The notes beneath the pieces were generated by a model that was not told the DNA's origin, did not search any database, and saw only the letters and a list, made by a program, of their open reading frames with translations. From assembly GCA_038182865.1 (NCBI GenBank), contig CP116226.1, positions 2,852,001 to 2,916,000 on the forward strand: DNA of 64,000 bases, written 5' to 3'. The position numbers and the translations under genes were made by a program. This document shows positions 26,601 through 35,146 of the stretch, in pieces (the stretch's first letter is position 1; each line of letters opens with the position of its first letter). This stretch comes from Microbacterium enclense. GTDB taxonomy: Bacteria; Actinomycetota; Actinomycetes; Actinomycetales; Microbacteriaceae.

Positions 26601-27188
26601 GTGGAACGTTCCCCTCTCACTCCGCTCGCGATCATCCGCACGGCCGCCGACCTCGCGGATGCCGACGGTTTCTCCGAGGTGACCCTCTCGGCCGTGGCAC
26701 GCGCGGTGGACGTTCGGACTCCGAGCCTGTACAGCCACGTCCGCGACCTCGCCGGCCTCCGCGACGGCATCACGATCCTCGCCCTCGGCGAGCTGGGCGA
26801 CCGCGCGGGCGACGCGATCGCCGGGCGCGCAGGGCACGACGCCCTCCGAGCACTGTGCGACGCGCACCGCGACTACGCCCGCGCGCATCCGGGGCGGTGG
26901 GAGAGCCTCCAGCGGCGTGCGGGCGACGCCGTCGTCCGAAGCGACGAGGCCGCGCGTTCGGGCCGCACGCTCGCGGCGGTGCTCCGCGGCTACGGCATCG
27001 CTGAAAGCGATCACGTCCACGCGACCCGTCTCGTCGGGTCGTTCCTCAACGGGTTCCTCCACCTCGAACACGTCGGGGGTTTCGCCCACCGGGCACCGTC
27101 CGTCGACTCCTCGTGGACCGTGCTCATCGACCGTCTCGACGGCCTGCTCCGGCACTGGCACGTCGAGGACCGGAAGGATCCCTCATGA
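26601..27188 (+). CDS. TetR/AcrR-family regulator
   Basis: A 195-aa one-domain-plus-ligand repressor. The N-terminal HTH (about residues 5-50, with AVARAVDVRTPSLYSHV) is followed by a helical effector domain containing the FLNGFLHLE segment of the WHG/TetR_C_33 type. The GTG start is supported by TAGGAT followed by exactly 6 nt, which suggests a leaderless transcript. The stop overlaps the SGNH hydrolase ATG by 4 nt, so the two are co-expressed and the regulator probably senses a substrate or product of that enzyme. Confidence 0.88.
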   Translation: MERSPLTPLAIIRTAADLADADGFSEVTLSAVARAVDVRTPSLYSHVRDLAGLRDGITILALGELGDRAGDAIAGRAGHDALRALCDAHRDYARAHPGRWESLQRRAGDAVVRSDEAARSGRTLAAVLRGYGIAESDHVHATRLVGSFLNGFLHLEHVGGFAHRAPSVDSSWTVLIDRLDGLLRHWHVEDRKDPS

Positions 27189-28333
27189 TCGACACCCCGT
27201 TCACTCCCGACCTGGTCCGCGGTGGCGCGGAGCTCGAGCAGACCGAGCGCGGCGTCCGCCTGCACCGTCTGCCCCGGCCGTACCGGGAGCGCGAAGCCGA
27301 CGCGCAGCTCGCCCTGGTGGAGCGGCAGCCGTCCGGCATCCATGTTCGCGTGCGGACGGAGGCGACCACGGTGACGCTGCGCCTGCACGCCACGCGGGTG
27401 TCGTATCGCGGTCTGGACCGTGCGCGGGGGATCGTCGACGTGCTCGTCGACGGCTCTCTTGCGCTGCGCCGACCACTCCAGCACGGCGACGCGCTCGAGC
27501 TCGACCTGTCCACGGGCGCGGCGACCCCGAGGAACGGAGACGTCGATGTCGTCACCGTGACCGACCTCCCGCACGTCGACAAGATCGTCGAGATCTGGTT
27601 GCCGCACAACGAGCAGATCGACCTCATCTCCCTGCACTCCGATGCGCCGCTCGCCGCCGTCGAGGACCCGCGGCCCGTGTGGGTGCATCACGGCAGCTCG
27701 ATCAGCCACGGCTCCAACGCCGCCGCGCCCACCGAGATCTGGCCGGTCGTGGCCGCGCGCGCTGCCGGCGTGCAGCTGCGCAACCTCGGGTTCGGGGGAA
27801 GCGCGATGGTGGATCCGTTCCTGGCACGGGTCATCCGCGATCAGGATGCCGACGTCATCAGCGTGAAGCTGGGCATCAACGTCGTCAACGCCGACGCGAT
27901 GCGCGTCCGCGCTTTCGTCCCCGCCGTGCACGGCTTCCTCGACACGATTCGCGAGGGACACCCCGACACTCCGCTGCTCGTGGTGTCGCCGATCCTCAGC
28001 CCGATCCACGAGACGACGCCCGGCCCGGGCGCGTTCGACCCCGAGAGCCTGCGCGCCGGCAACGCCCGTTTCGTCGCCACGGGGTCACCCGACGATGTGG
28101 TCCGCGGCTCGCTGACCCTCGAGGTGATCCGCGACCTGCTCGCCACCGTGGTCGCCGATCGGGCAGACGACCCCGCACTGCACCTCCTCGACGGGCTCTC
28201 GCTGTACGGCTCAACCGACGCGGGAGCGCACCCCCTGCCGGACGGTCTGCACCCCGACACGGCGACGCATCGCCTCATCGGCGAACGGTTCGCGACGGCG
28301 GCCTTCGGCGCAGGCGGGCTTCTTCGCCGTTAG
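27185..28333 (+). CDS. SGNH/GDSL-type hydrolase
   Basis: A 382-aa hydrolase with an N-terminal beta domain (about 1-155) and a C-terminal SGNH fold. Block I reads HHGSSISHG with S171/S172 as nucleophile candidates, the Gly of LGFGGSA is block II, GINVVNA carries the block III Asn, and DGLHPD supplies D353 and H356. No signal peptide is visible, so it is probably cytosolic. The ATG overlaps the TetR stop. The architecture resembles carbohydrate or small-molecule deacetylases. Removing acetyl groups from imported saccharides is possible given the upstream locus, but other esters are equally open. Confidence 0.83.
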   Translation: MIDTPFTPDLVRGGAELEQTERGVRLHRLPRPYREREADAQLALVERQPSGIHVRVRTEATTVTLRLHATRVSYRGLDRARGIVDVLVDGSLALRRPLQHGDALELDLSTGAATPRNGDVDVVTVTDLPHVDKIVEIWLPHNEQIDLISLHSDAPLAAVEDPRPVWVHHGSSISHGSNAAAPTEIWPVVAARAAGVQLRNLGFGGSAMVDPFLARVIRDQDADVISVKLGINVVNADAMRVRAFVPAVHGFLDTIREGHPDTPLLVVSPILSPIHETTPGPGAFDPESLRAGNARFVATGSPDDVVRGSLTLEVIRDLLATVVADRADDPALHLLDGLSLYGSTDAGAHPLPDGLHPDTATHRLIGERFATAAFGAGGLLRR

Positions 28334-29265
28334 CGGCCCCGCGGGGGCCACTCCCGCCGCTCGAGCGTGTCGAGCAGGACCTCGGCCGCCGACCCCTCCA
28401 TGCCGCGCACCCAGCGCTGGGCGTCCGACGCATGCGACGAGACGGTCCGCCCGCGCTCGCCGCGCTCCAGACGCACGTCGATCCGGCCACGCACGACGCT
28501 GACACCGCGGAGGGCCCCCGCGGCGACCATCGCGGCGAGCGGGTCGTGCAGGGCGCAGCGGCGGTCGGGGAAGACGCGGCCCTCGTAGAAATCGAGGTAC
28601 AGCGGGAGCATCGCGGCCAGCGCCTGCGGGAGCGCACCCGGGATCGCCTCGAGGCGCACGAGGTCGGTGGCATCCAGGGTCTGCGTCATCGTCACATCGA
28701 GGGGCACGGCGGTGACGTCCCAGTCCTGCGCGAACACCACGGCGGCCGCCTTCGGGTCGTTGTGGATGTTCGCCTCGGCCCACGCCGTGACGTTGCCGGA
28801 GTGCGCGAACGCACCGCCCATGATGACGAGCCGGTCGAACGCGGCGACGCCCGGCGTCTCGGCGTACGCGGCGAGGTTGGTCAACGGTCCGAGGGCGAGC
28901 ACGGTGAGACCCGGATGCCGCTGGGCCAGGTGGTCGATGAGCTCGACCGCCGCGCGGGCGTCGTGTGCACGAGCGGCCGCTGCCAGCGCACTCTCTCCGA
29001 CCCCGTCCGCGCCATGGACGTGTGGTGCTCCGCCCGCGTACGGGTGATCGCGGAAGTCGTGCGCGCCGATCGCGACGGGGATGTCGTCGACCCCGGCGAG
29101 CTCGAACAGCGAGAGGGTGTTGGCCGCCGCGCGGGCGGCATCCGTGTTTCCCGAGACGGTGGTGACCCCGACGATCTCGACGGTCGGCTCGGCCAGGAGG
29201 TAGGCGAGGGCCAGGGCGTCGTCGATGCCGGTGTCGCAGTCGACGAGGATCGGGCGGCGGGTCAT
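28330..29265 (-). CDS. Nucleoside hydrolase (IUNH family)
   Basis: A 311-aa N-ribohydrolase that splits nucleosides to ribose and base. The calcium-binding N-terminal motif DCDTGIDDALAL (D9, D11, D15, D16) is intact, with GPLTNLA and the MGGAF segment of the active site further on. It acts in the cytosol. The ATG at 29265 overlaps the ribokinase stop by 4 nt, so released ribose can be phosphorylated by the co-translated partner. It is convergent with the SGNH gene, and the two stop codons overlap. Confidence 0.92.
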   Translation of the reverse strand: MTRRPILVDCDTGIDDALALAYLLAEPTVEIVGVTTVSGNTDAARAAANTLSLFELAGVDDIPVAIGAHDFRDHPYAGGAPHVHGADGVGESALAAAARAHDARAAVELIDHLAQRHPGLTVLALGPLTNLAAYAETPGVAAFDRLVIMGGAFAHSGNVTAWAEANIHNDPKAAAVVFAQDWDVTAVPLDVTMTQTLDATDLVRLEAIPGALPQALAAMLPLYLDFYEGRVFPDRRCALHDPLAAMVAAGALRGVSVVRGRIDVRLERGERGRTVSSHASDAQRWVRGMEGSAAEVLLDTLERREWPPRGR

Positions 29266-30110
29266 GATCGTGCTCCATACGTGTCGAGCGGCGCGAGCGC
29301 CGGTTGCGAGGCCTCGTCGGCGACGGCCGCTGCCCCGACCGCGCACGCGCGAGCGAGGGCCTCGGCCTCGTCGTCGCCACGGAGGAGTCCGCACACGAGC
29401 GCGGCGCAGAACGCATCTCCCGCGCCGACGGTGTTGCGCACGGTCGTGGCGACCCCGGGGGCGGCGGCGACGAGCCGGCCGCGGCGGAAGAGCCGCGCCC
29501 CCTCGGCGCCGAGCGTCACGCAGAGCAGGGGTGCATCGTGCACCTCGGGCAGCTGGGCGTACTCGGTCTTGTTCACGATGACGAGGTCGCAGCGCTCGCG
29601 CACGCCGCGGGGGAGAGGGCGCGCGGGAGCAGCGTTCACCACGAGGAAGCCCGCGACCTCCGCGGCGGCGGAGACCACGGCATCCGACACTTCCAGCTGC
29701 AGGAGCACCGCCGAACCGGGGTCGATCCCCAGCGCCTGCGGGTCGATCGCGGCGTTCGCGCCGGCGCACACGACGATGGAGTTCTCGCCCGTGGCGTCGA
29801 CGACGATCAGAGCGGTGCCGGTCGCGGCATCCGCGGTCTGCACGCCCGAGGCGTCGACACCCACCGAGGCGAGCTGGTCCCGGATGCCACGACCATCCAG
29901 GTCATCGCCCACGGCACCGACGAGGCGCACCTGCGCTCCGAGCCGAGCGGCGGCGACCGCCTGATTGGCACCCTTCCCGCCGGGCCCGCGCTGCAGGATC
30001 CCGTCGGCGACGGTCTCCCCGGCGGCCGGGGCACGTTCGACGCGGGCGGTGAGATCGACGTTGATCGCGCCGACGACGGTCAGGTGAGGGGCAGGAGGGT
30101 GGGGGCTCAC
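29262..30110 (-). CDS. rbsK: Ribokinase (PfkB family)
   Basis: A 282-aa carbohydrate kinase giving ribose 5-phosphate. It has the N-terminal NVDL sugar-binding strand, PfkB signature 1 (GPGGKGANQAVAAARLGA) and signature 2 with the catalytic Asp (NTVGAGDAFCAAL). GTG 30110 is used as start; GTG 30116 is only two codons upstream and cannot be ruled out, and neither has a strong ribosome-binding site. Pairing with the nucleoside hydrolase supports ribose as substrate. Confidence 0.85.
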   Translation of the reverse strand: MSPHPPAPHLTVVGAINVDLTARVERAPAAGETVADGILQRGPGGKGANQAVAAARLGAQVRLVGAVGDDLDGRGIRDQLASVGVDASGVQTADAATGTALIVVDATGENSIVVCAGANAAIDPQALGIDPGSAVLLQLEVSDAVVSAAAEVAGFLVVNAAPARPLPRGVRERCDLVIVNKTEYAQLPEVHDAPLLCVTLGAEGARLFRRGRLVAAAPGVATTVRNTVGAGDAFCAALVCGLLRGDDEAEALARACAVGAAAVADEASQPALAPLDTYGARS

Positions 30111-30181
30111 GATCACCCAGCCTGTCACGGCTCGCCGACATCGAGCGCGACACGGTCGACCGAGTGCGCCACGATGGTGCC

Positions 30182-30601
30182 ATGACCACCGGACCCCGCG
30201 ACGATCCGTCCTCGTTCGACGCGGCACTCCGCGATGTCGCCCAGGCTCTGAACGCCATGGGCCACGGCGACCCGGGACCGTTCACGGCCCTGTGGACCCG
30301 GACCGACGACGCCACCTTGATGGGCGGATTCGGAACGCACGCGACCACGGCGGCCGACGTGGCGTCGACCCTCGAGGTCGTCGCCCGGCGCTTCCGGGGA
30401 GGGACGCTCGTCCCCGAGTACGACCGTGTGCTGGTCGCGGGCGACTGGGCGATGACCGCGGGCCGCGAGAGCGGGGTGCTGTCGGTCGACGGTGCCGAAC
30501 CCCGTGCGTTCGTCGTGCGGGTGACGCACGTCTGGCGCCGGGAAGACGGCGCGTGGCGCATCGTGCACCGCCACGGCGATCACACCACGACGCCGGTCTG
30601 A
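30182..30601 (+). CDS. SnoaL/DUF4440-like protein
   Basis: A 139-aa single-domain protein of the NTF2-like (ketosteroid isomerase) superfamily, with the cone-shaped fold pattern and a C-terminal VTHVWRREDGAWRIVHRHGD typical of DUF4440/SnoaL_3 members. The ATG at 30182 is preferred because CACGAT lies exactly 6 nt upstream (leaderless pattern). It is divergent from ribokinase with a 71-bp gap. The function is unknown. Confidence 0.75.
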   Translation: MTTGPRDDPSSFDAALRDVAQALNAMGHGDPGPFTALWTRTDDATLMGGFGTHATTAADVASTLEVVARRFRGGTLVPEYDRVLVAGDWAMTAGRESGVLSVDGAEPRAFVVRVTHVWRREDGAWRIVHRHGDHTTTPV

Positions 30602-30622
30602 GGGCCGGTCGCGGCGGCGCGG

Positions 30623-31111
30623 TCAGTGCAGGAGCAGCTTCGCCACGATCAACAGCCCGGCGATGACCGCGGCACCGATCGCGGTCAGGACCACCGCGAT
30701 CGGCGAGGAGCCGCGCAGGCGCGCGCCCGCGGTCGCCACGATGACGAGGTAGGCCATCGCGACGCCGACGCCCCAGAGCAGCGCCGTCTGCAGGTCGACG
30801 CCCGTCGCGACGAGTCCCACCACGACGAGGAGCGGGAGGAAGGTCACCGACACCATCGGCGCGCTCACCGCGAGGTGGTGGCGGATGACGGGCCAGGCGC
30901 GCTTCGACGACACATCGCCGAGCGTGTACGCGAAGACGTGGGTCGCGAAATACACGAGGTTGGTCAGGGCGACCACGGCGATGACGTCCGCGAGGTCGGC
31001 GTTGCCGAGGCCGATGAGCGTGGACGCCGAGACCAGGGCGCCGTAGCAGCCCGCGCTGATCCGCTCGGCGGCGTCGTGTCCCAGTCGGCGGCGGGGTTCC
31101 TCGGTCTCCAT
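30623..31111 (-). CDS. Small multi-pass membrane protein, function unknown
   Basis: A 162-aa protein with about four hydrophobic segments (residues 25-60, 85-110, 112-130, 140-160). It has no motif that I recognise. It lies 7 nt after the FUSC-family transporter gene on the same strand, so the two probably form an operon. Confidence 0.65.
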   Translation of the reverse strand: METEEPRRRLGHDAAERISAGCYGALVSASTLIGLGNADLADVIAVVALTNLVYFATHVFAYTLGDVSSKRAWPVIRHHLAVSAPMVSVTFLPLLVVVGLVATGVDLQTALLWGVGVAMAYLVIVATAGARLRGSSPIAVVLTAIGAAVIAGLLIVAKLLLH

Positions 31112-31118
31112 GGCCGGG

Positions 31119-32144
31119 TCAGTCTCTCTCAGATCGGCGTCGCAGCCCCGCCGACACGATCGCGACCACCGTGCCGACCGCGACGCCGATGACCGTCTCG
31201 AGGACGCGGTCGCGCAAGAGCAGGTCGGGGCCGGCGGGCGAGGCGAGCGAGACCATGAGCAGCGCGAGCGGGGTGATGAAGATCATCGCGATGCCGTAGT
31301 TGCGCCCGACGAACAGCTCGGCACCTGCCTGCAGCGCGATGGCGATGAGGATGACCAGCCACGGCGGCAGGCTGAGGGCGAGCAACCCGGCCGCGATCAG
31401 CACACCGAGGAGGGTGCCGACCAGGCGTTGCACGCCGCGAATCAGTCGAGCGGTCACGTGCGCTCCGCCGACGGCGGCGACGGCGCCGACCATGGCCCAG
31501 TACCAGTGGGTGCCGATGAGCAGGGCGCCGGCGATCCCGGCGAGCAGCGCCGCGGCACCGACAGTCGCCGTCATCTCCCACGCGACCGCGCCGATCGGAG
31601 GCCGCGTGCGGGCCGGGCGTCGCCAGGAGCCGCGCCGCAGGAGGACGAGGGCGGTGGTCACGACCAGGCTCCAGACGACGCTCGCGCCACCCACGACGAT
31701 GACGAGGCCGAAAGTCGTTCCGGTGGCGGGGAAGCTCGCCGTCGCGCCGGCCGCGAAGACCGCGAACAGCGCGCCGGGCGGATGCCATCTCCTGCGGTAC
31801 GCGAAGAGGGTGACTGCCGCCGCCACGAGCGCGACGGCGGCGACGCTCACGATCGCCGGTGTCGCGAAGAACGACAGCGCGGTGCCGACGAGCATCGACG
31901 CGACGAGGATCGCGCCGGCGGTCGCCTGCATCCGTACGCGGGTGCGTGGCAGATCGGTCCGGCCGTACAGCGCGGCGAACGCCCCGAAGCTCGCATAGAC
32001 GCTCAGATCGAGTCGCCCGACGAGGAGGAGGACCAGCAGGGGGACACCGACGCTGAGCACCGCGCGGAGGGCGACGCGGTGATCGCCCTGACGCGGTCCC
32101 ACCCGGATGACCCCGGTCCACACACGCCCCCGGGATTCCGCCAC
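31119..32144 (-). CDS. FUSC-family membrane protein
   Basis: A 341-aa protein with two sets of about five transmembrane helices, the pattern of the FUSC/aromatic-acid-exporter family. The second half begins near VAWEMTATVG and includes RLIRGVQRLVGTLLG. Such proteins export small aromatic acids or other toxic organics, but here the substrate is unknown. The GTG start at 32144 has TAGGCT exactly 6 nt upstream (minus strand 32151-32156), consistent with a leaderless transcript. Confidence 0.8.
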   Translation of the reverse strand: MAESRGRVWTGVIRVGPRQGDHRVALRAVLSVGVPLLVLLLVGRLDLSVYASFGAFAALYGRTDLPRTRVRMQATAGAILVASMLVGTALSFFATPAIVSVAAVALVAAAVTLFAYRRRWHPPGALFAVFAAGATASFPATGTTFGLVIVVGGASVVWSLVVTTALVLLRRGSWRRPARTRPPIGAVAWEMTATVGAAALLAGIAGALLIGTHWYWAMVGAVAAVGGAHVTARLIRGVQRLVGTLLGVLIAAGLLALSLPPWLVILIAIALQAGAELFVGRNYGIAMIFITPLALLMVSLASPAGPDLLLRDRVLETVIGVAVGTVVAIVSAGLRRRSERD

Positions 32145-32200
32145 CTCCCCAGCCTACGCGCCGCGTCGCCGGCGCTCGGCCGAGCATCCGTGGCGGCGCG

Positions 32201-32284
32201 GGCGAAACTCCTGAGATATCGACGTCTGAGGGGGCGTCGAGGCCGCCGCAGGCCCGCGCCGCATGAATTCTCAGGAGTTCGCTC
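32201..32284. repeat. 84-bp palindrome-bounded repeat, copy 1
   Basis: The left arm GGCGAAACTCCTGAGA (32201-32216) is matched by an inverted right arm, TCTCAGGAGTTCGC (32269-32282), with one base missing. The internal sequence is unlike that of copy 2 except in composition. The right arm starts 68 bp after the left arm, as in copy 2. Confidence 0.75.
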
Positions 32285-32350
32285 GCCCCCCCGCCGGAAA
32301 CGGTCGCGCTGCGCGCGGCCGGGCATGCCTGGCCGGCCAGCGCCGTCCCG

Positions 32351-32434
32351 GGCGAAACTCCTGAGAAATCGGGGCCGTGGTGCCTCGAGACGCCGCCGCC
32401 CGGCCGTGGCCCCCGAGTTCTCAGGAGTTTCGCC
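32351..32434. repeat. 84-bp palindrome-bounded repeat, copy 2
   Basis: The left arm GGCGAAACTCCTGAGA (32351-32366) is matched by a perfect 16-bp inverted right arm (32419-32434). The copy starts exactly 150 bp after copy 1 and has the same internal spacing. Confidence 0.75.
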
Positions 32435-32608
32435 CGCCCCACCCCACCGGGCGGCCCGCCCCACCCGGCCGCCCGCACCACCCCACCGTCCGGCCCGTCC
32501 CGCCGCCCGGCCCCGGGCGGCCGCCCGCCCCGCCCCGGCTGCCGCGCGATCGGCCGCGGAACGTCAAGGCCCTGGCATCCGGACCGCTGCTTCTGGTGGG
32601 GTGGAGAG
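32435..32608. other. Low-complexity C-rich spacer
   Basis: A run of CCGCCC/CCACCC-like sequence without a credible gene. The plus-strand open frame here is Pro/His/Arg-rich noise. Confidence 0.6.
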
Positions 32609-32728
32609 ATGGATGCCGAGCGAGAGAAGCCCCCGATCGAGCCCGGGCCCGAGCCCGACACGACCACGGCCGCCGAAGCGGAGCGGTCCGATCCCTCGCT
32701 CGACGAGGACGACCAGCCCGTCGAGTGA
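32609..32728 (+). CDS. Possible 39-aa acidic protein
   Basis: A short ORF (MDAEREKPPIEPGPEPDT..., ending EDDQPVE) preceded by GTGGAGAG. It is strongly acidic and Pro-rich, probably disordered, with no known relative. Short acidic ORFs of this kind occur in actinobacteria, but it could be chance. It lies 84 nt before the DUF3817 gene on the same strand. Confidence 0.4.
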   Translation: MDAEREKPPIEPGPEPDTTTAAEAERSDPSLDEDDQPVE

Positions 32729-32812
32729 GCGTGGTTCGACGTCGAGGAGTCGGACGGATGCCGCTCTTCGCGTTCCGTAGGGTGGGAAGCCCCGACCCGC
32801 CCGAGGAGAGAC

Positions 32813-33277
32813 GTGTTCCGCACGCCGCTGACCCTGTTCCGCACGCTCGCGATCGCCGAGGCGGTCTCGTGGACCCTCTTGATCGGCGGGCTCATCCTGC
32901 GGGCCACGGCCGACCTCCCGATCGCGGTGACGATCGGCGGCGGTATCCACGGTTTCGTGTTCCTCGCCTACGGCGCGACCGCCGTCCTCGTCGCGCTGAA
33001 CCAGCGGTGGGGTCTCGCACCCGCGGCGGTCGCGATCGTCAGCGCGGTGATCCCTTATGCCACGGTGCCCACGGAGATCTGGCTGCAGCGCTCCGGACGC
33101 CTCCGCGGGGCCTGGCGTCTCGATGACACCGGCGATCCACGCGATCGTCGCCCGATCGACCGTGCGCTGCGCTTCTTCCTCCGCCGACCGTGGGCGCTCG
33201 CGCTGGTGCTCGTCGTCGTGGTCGCGCTGGTGTTCGTCGTCCTGCTCGTGGTCGGTCCTCCGGGCGGCAAGGGCTGA
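32813..33277 (+). CDS. DUF3817-family membrane protein
   Basis: A 154-aa integral membrane protein with the DUF3817 core (N-terminal TPLTLFRTLAIAEAVSW, then GGGIHGFVFLAYGAT) and four or so membrane helices, the last near residues 125-147. GTG start with GAGGAGAG at 32802-32809. The family is widespread in actinobacteria and functionally uncharacterised. Confidence 0.8.
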   Translation: MFRTPLTLFRTLAIAEAVSWTLLIGGLILRATADLPIAVTIGGGIHGFVFLAYGATAVLVALNQRWGLAPAAVAIVSAVIPYATVPTEIWLQRSGRLRGAWRLDDTGDPRDRRPIDRALRFFLRRPWALALVLVVVVALVFVVLLVVGPPGGKG

Positions 33278-33288
33278 CGAACGCGCCG

Positions 33289-33921
33289 TCAGCGCACGCC
33301 GATGCGCGCGGGCGCCGACGAGAGCGAGCAGATGCCCGTCGCCGTCTCGACGGTTCCCGACATCGAGAAGACCGCGAGACCCTGGCCGACGTACCCCACC
33401 ATGCCCTCGCGCGCCGGCGTCGCCCCGGTTTGCCCCGCGAAGCGGTGGACGGTCGCGCCCGCCGTGCCCGAGACCGACAGGGCCAGATCGACACGCGCGA
33501 TCGGTCCGGTCAGGGACGAGGTCTGCCACGCGAGAGCGACGACGCCCCCACCCCAGCTCGTGGCCGTCAGAGTGAGCGCACCGCACTCCTCTCCGCCGAC
33601 GGCCTCGGTGCGCAGCGCGGCGTCGGGGGGAGTGGTGCTCGCTCCGCACACGTCGATGCCGTGACGTCGCGCGTACTCGCGACCGCTGACGCTCACCCGC
33701 GAGCAGTCGGCGAAGAGGGGAGTCGTGACCGTGGCGCCGCGCGGATCGCTGTGCGGGCTCACGGCGGCCGCCTCGCGCGTGGCTATCGCGGGCGCAGCGG
33801 TCTCGGGAGCCGCGGTCGCGGGCGCCGCGGTCGCGGGCGCAGCCGTCTCGGGCGTCACGGTCGCGGCGAGGAACGCCAGGGACGAGGCGACGGAGAGCGC
33901 CCCGATGACGAAACGTCGCAT
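33289..33921 (-). CDS. Secreted protein of unknown function
   Basis: A 210-aa protein with a Sec-type signal peptide (about 1-25, MRRFVIGALSVASSLAFLAA). A low-complexity Ala/Thr/Pro linker with APATAAPE-type repeats (about 26-45) follows, then a globular region with three or four Cys. The ATG at 33921 has GAGGAGG upstream (minus strand); a longer start at 33975 lacks one. No family recognised. The repeats suggest a flexible spacer between cell surface and domain. Confidence 0.7.
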   Translation of the reverse strand: MRRFVIGALSVASSLAFLAATVTPETAAPATAAPATAAPETAAPAIATREAAAVSPHSDPRGATVTTPLFADCSRVSVSGREYARRHGIDVCGASTTPPDAALRTEAVGGEECGALTLTATSWGGGVVALAWQTSSLTGPIARVDLALSVSGTAGATVHRFAGQTGATPAREGMVGYVGQGLAVFSMSGTVETATGICSLSSAPARIGVR

Positions 33922-33975
33922 GGCGCCTCCTCGCGCGGATGAGCCGAATCTACGTCGCTGTCGCGCTCGACGCAC

Positions 33976-35079
33976 TCACCGCTTCGTCGACACGGTCACC
34001 GTGAACTTCCGGTCGCGCGCGATCTGACGCGTCGGCCCGACCAGACGCTCGAGCGCGGGGCGGTACTGCAGCGCGGAGTTCCACACCGTCCACAGTTCCC
34101 CGCCCGGGCGGAGGACCCGCGCGGCCTCGGCGAACATCCGCGGCGCGATGCCCTCGGTGACCGCCGCACCCGAGTGGAACGGCGGGTTCAGCGCGATGAA
34201 CGCCGCACTGTCGTCGGCCCGCGAGCGCATCATGTCGTCGCGCACGACGGTGATCCTGTCGTCGAGGCCGTTGGCCTCCGCCGTGGCGCGCGCGGAGTCC
34301 ACGGCGATTGCGGACTGATCGCACGCGAGCACGCGGAGCGACGGATGCCGCATCGCCAGGGTCGCTGCGACGATCCCCGTTCCACATGCCAGGTCGATCG
34401 CATCGCCATCCGCCGGTTCCGGGAGGTGGGCGAGCAGCAGGCGCGTACCGATGTCGAGCGAGGCTCCGGCGAACGCTCCGCCGAACGCGCGGATCTCGAG
34501 GTCGTCGACACGCGTGCGTTCGGGGTCGGGCTCGGCGCCGTCGTGCGGGCCTCGGGCGGTCAGGACGCGTGACTTCTGCCGCGCGTGCGAGACGTCGACC
34601 CGGTCGAAGCGCGCACGCAAGACCTCGTTCATCGTCGGCGTCATGTGCTTGAGCCGGCCGCCGGCGAAGACCACGACGTCGGGGTGGGCGTGCCGGGCGA
34701 TCAGTCCGGCCAGATCGTGCAGCTCGCGCAGCGACCGTGGCAGACGCAGGAGCACGACGCGTGCGCCCGAAAGCAGAGCGGCATCCCTCCCGAGCGACGA
34801 GAACGTGCCGGTGAGACCGGTCGTGTCGGCGTTCGCGGCGAGGGCCTGTTCGCCGGTGAGCTCGTCCTGATGGACCCGGATGCCACGCGCCCCCGCCTCG
34901 GCGGCGGCCAGAGTGAGGGCGCCGTAGGCGTCACCGATCACCACGAGCTGCCCGTCGTCTAGGCCCGCTCGCGCCTCGGCGGACTCGTCGACGATCAGCC
35001 GGTCGGCTGCATCGGCGGCGAGAAGACCGGGTGCCTCGAGGTCGGGCCAGCGGCGGAGGGCATCGAACGAGAACGGCAC
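33976..35079 (-). CDS. RsmC/RlmG-family rRNA guanine N2-methyltransferase
   Basis: A 367-aa SAM-dependent methyltransferase. The N-terminal half is a degenerate Rossmann domain and the C-terminal half is catalytic, with DLACGTGIVAATLA (SAM site) and NPPFH, the hallmark of exocyclic-amine methylation of guanine (about residues 270-274). It acts on ribosomal RNA; whether on 16S G1207 (RsmC) or 23S G1835 (RlmG) cannot be settled. Start: GTG 35079 (VPFSFDALRRW) rather than 35109, because TACCGT lies exactly 6 nt upstream, implying a leaderless mRNA. Confidence 0.83.
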   Translation of the reverse strand: MPFSFDALRRWPDLEAPGLLAADAADRLIVDESAEARAGLDDGQLVVIGDAYGALTLAAAEAGARGIRVHQDELTGEQALAANADTTGLTGTFSSLGRDAALLSGARVVLLRLPRSLRELHDLAGLIARHAHPDVVVFAGGRLKHMTPTMNEVLRARFDRVDVSHARQKSRVLTARGPHDGAEPDPERTRVDDLEIRAFGGAFAGASLDIGTRLLLAHLPEPADGDAIDLACGTGIVAATLAMRHPSLRVLACDQSAIAVDSARATAEANGLDDRITVVRDDMMRSRADDSAAFIALNPPFHSGAAVTEGIAPRMFAEAARVLRPGGELWTVWNSALQYRPALERLVGPTRQIARDRKFTVTVSTKR

Positions 35080-35146
35080 TCGGCTACGGTACCCGGCGGT
35101 GCCTCGCACCGAGACCGGGTGGGAGCCTCGGGTCGGACACCCGTGA

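Noticed and set aside
26917..29964. 1015-aa plus-strand frame across TetR, SGNH and nucleoside hydrolase genes
   Set aside because: Crosses three well-supported genes in other frames and has no family pattern.
32201..32434. CRISPR array
   Set aside because: Only two units, arms inverted rather than direct, no repeated spacer pattern and no cas genes.
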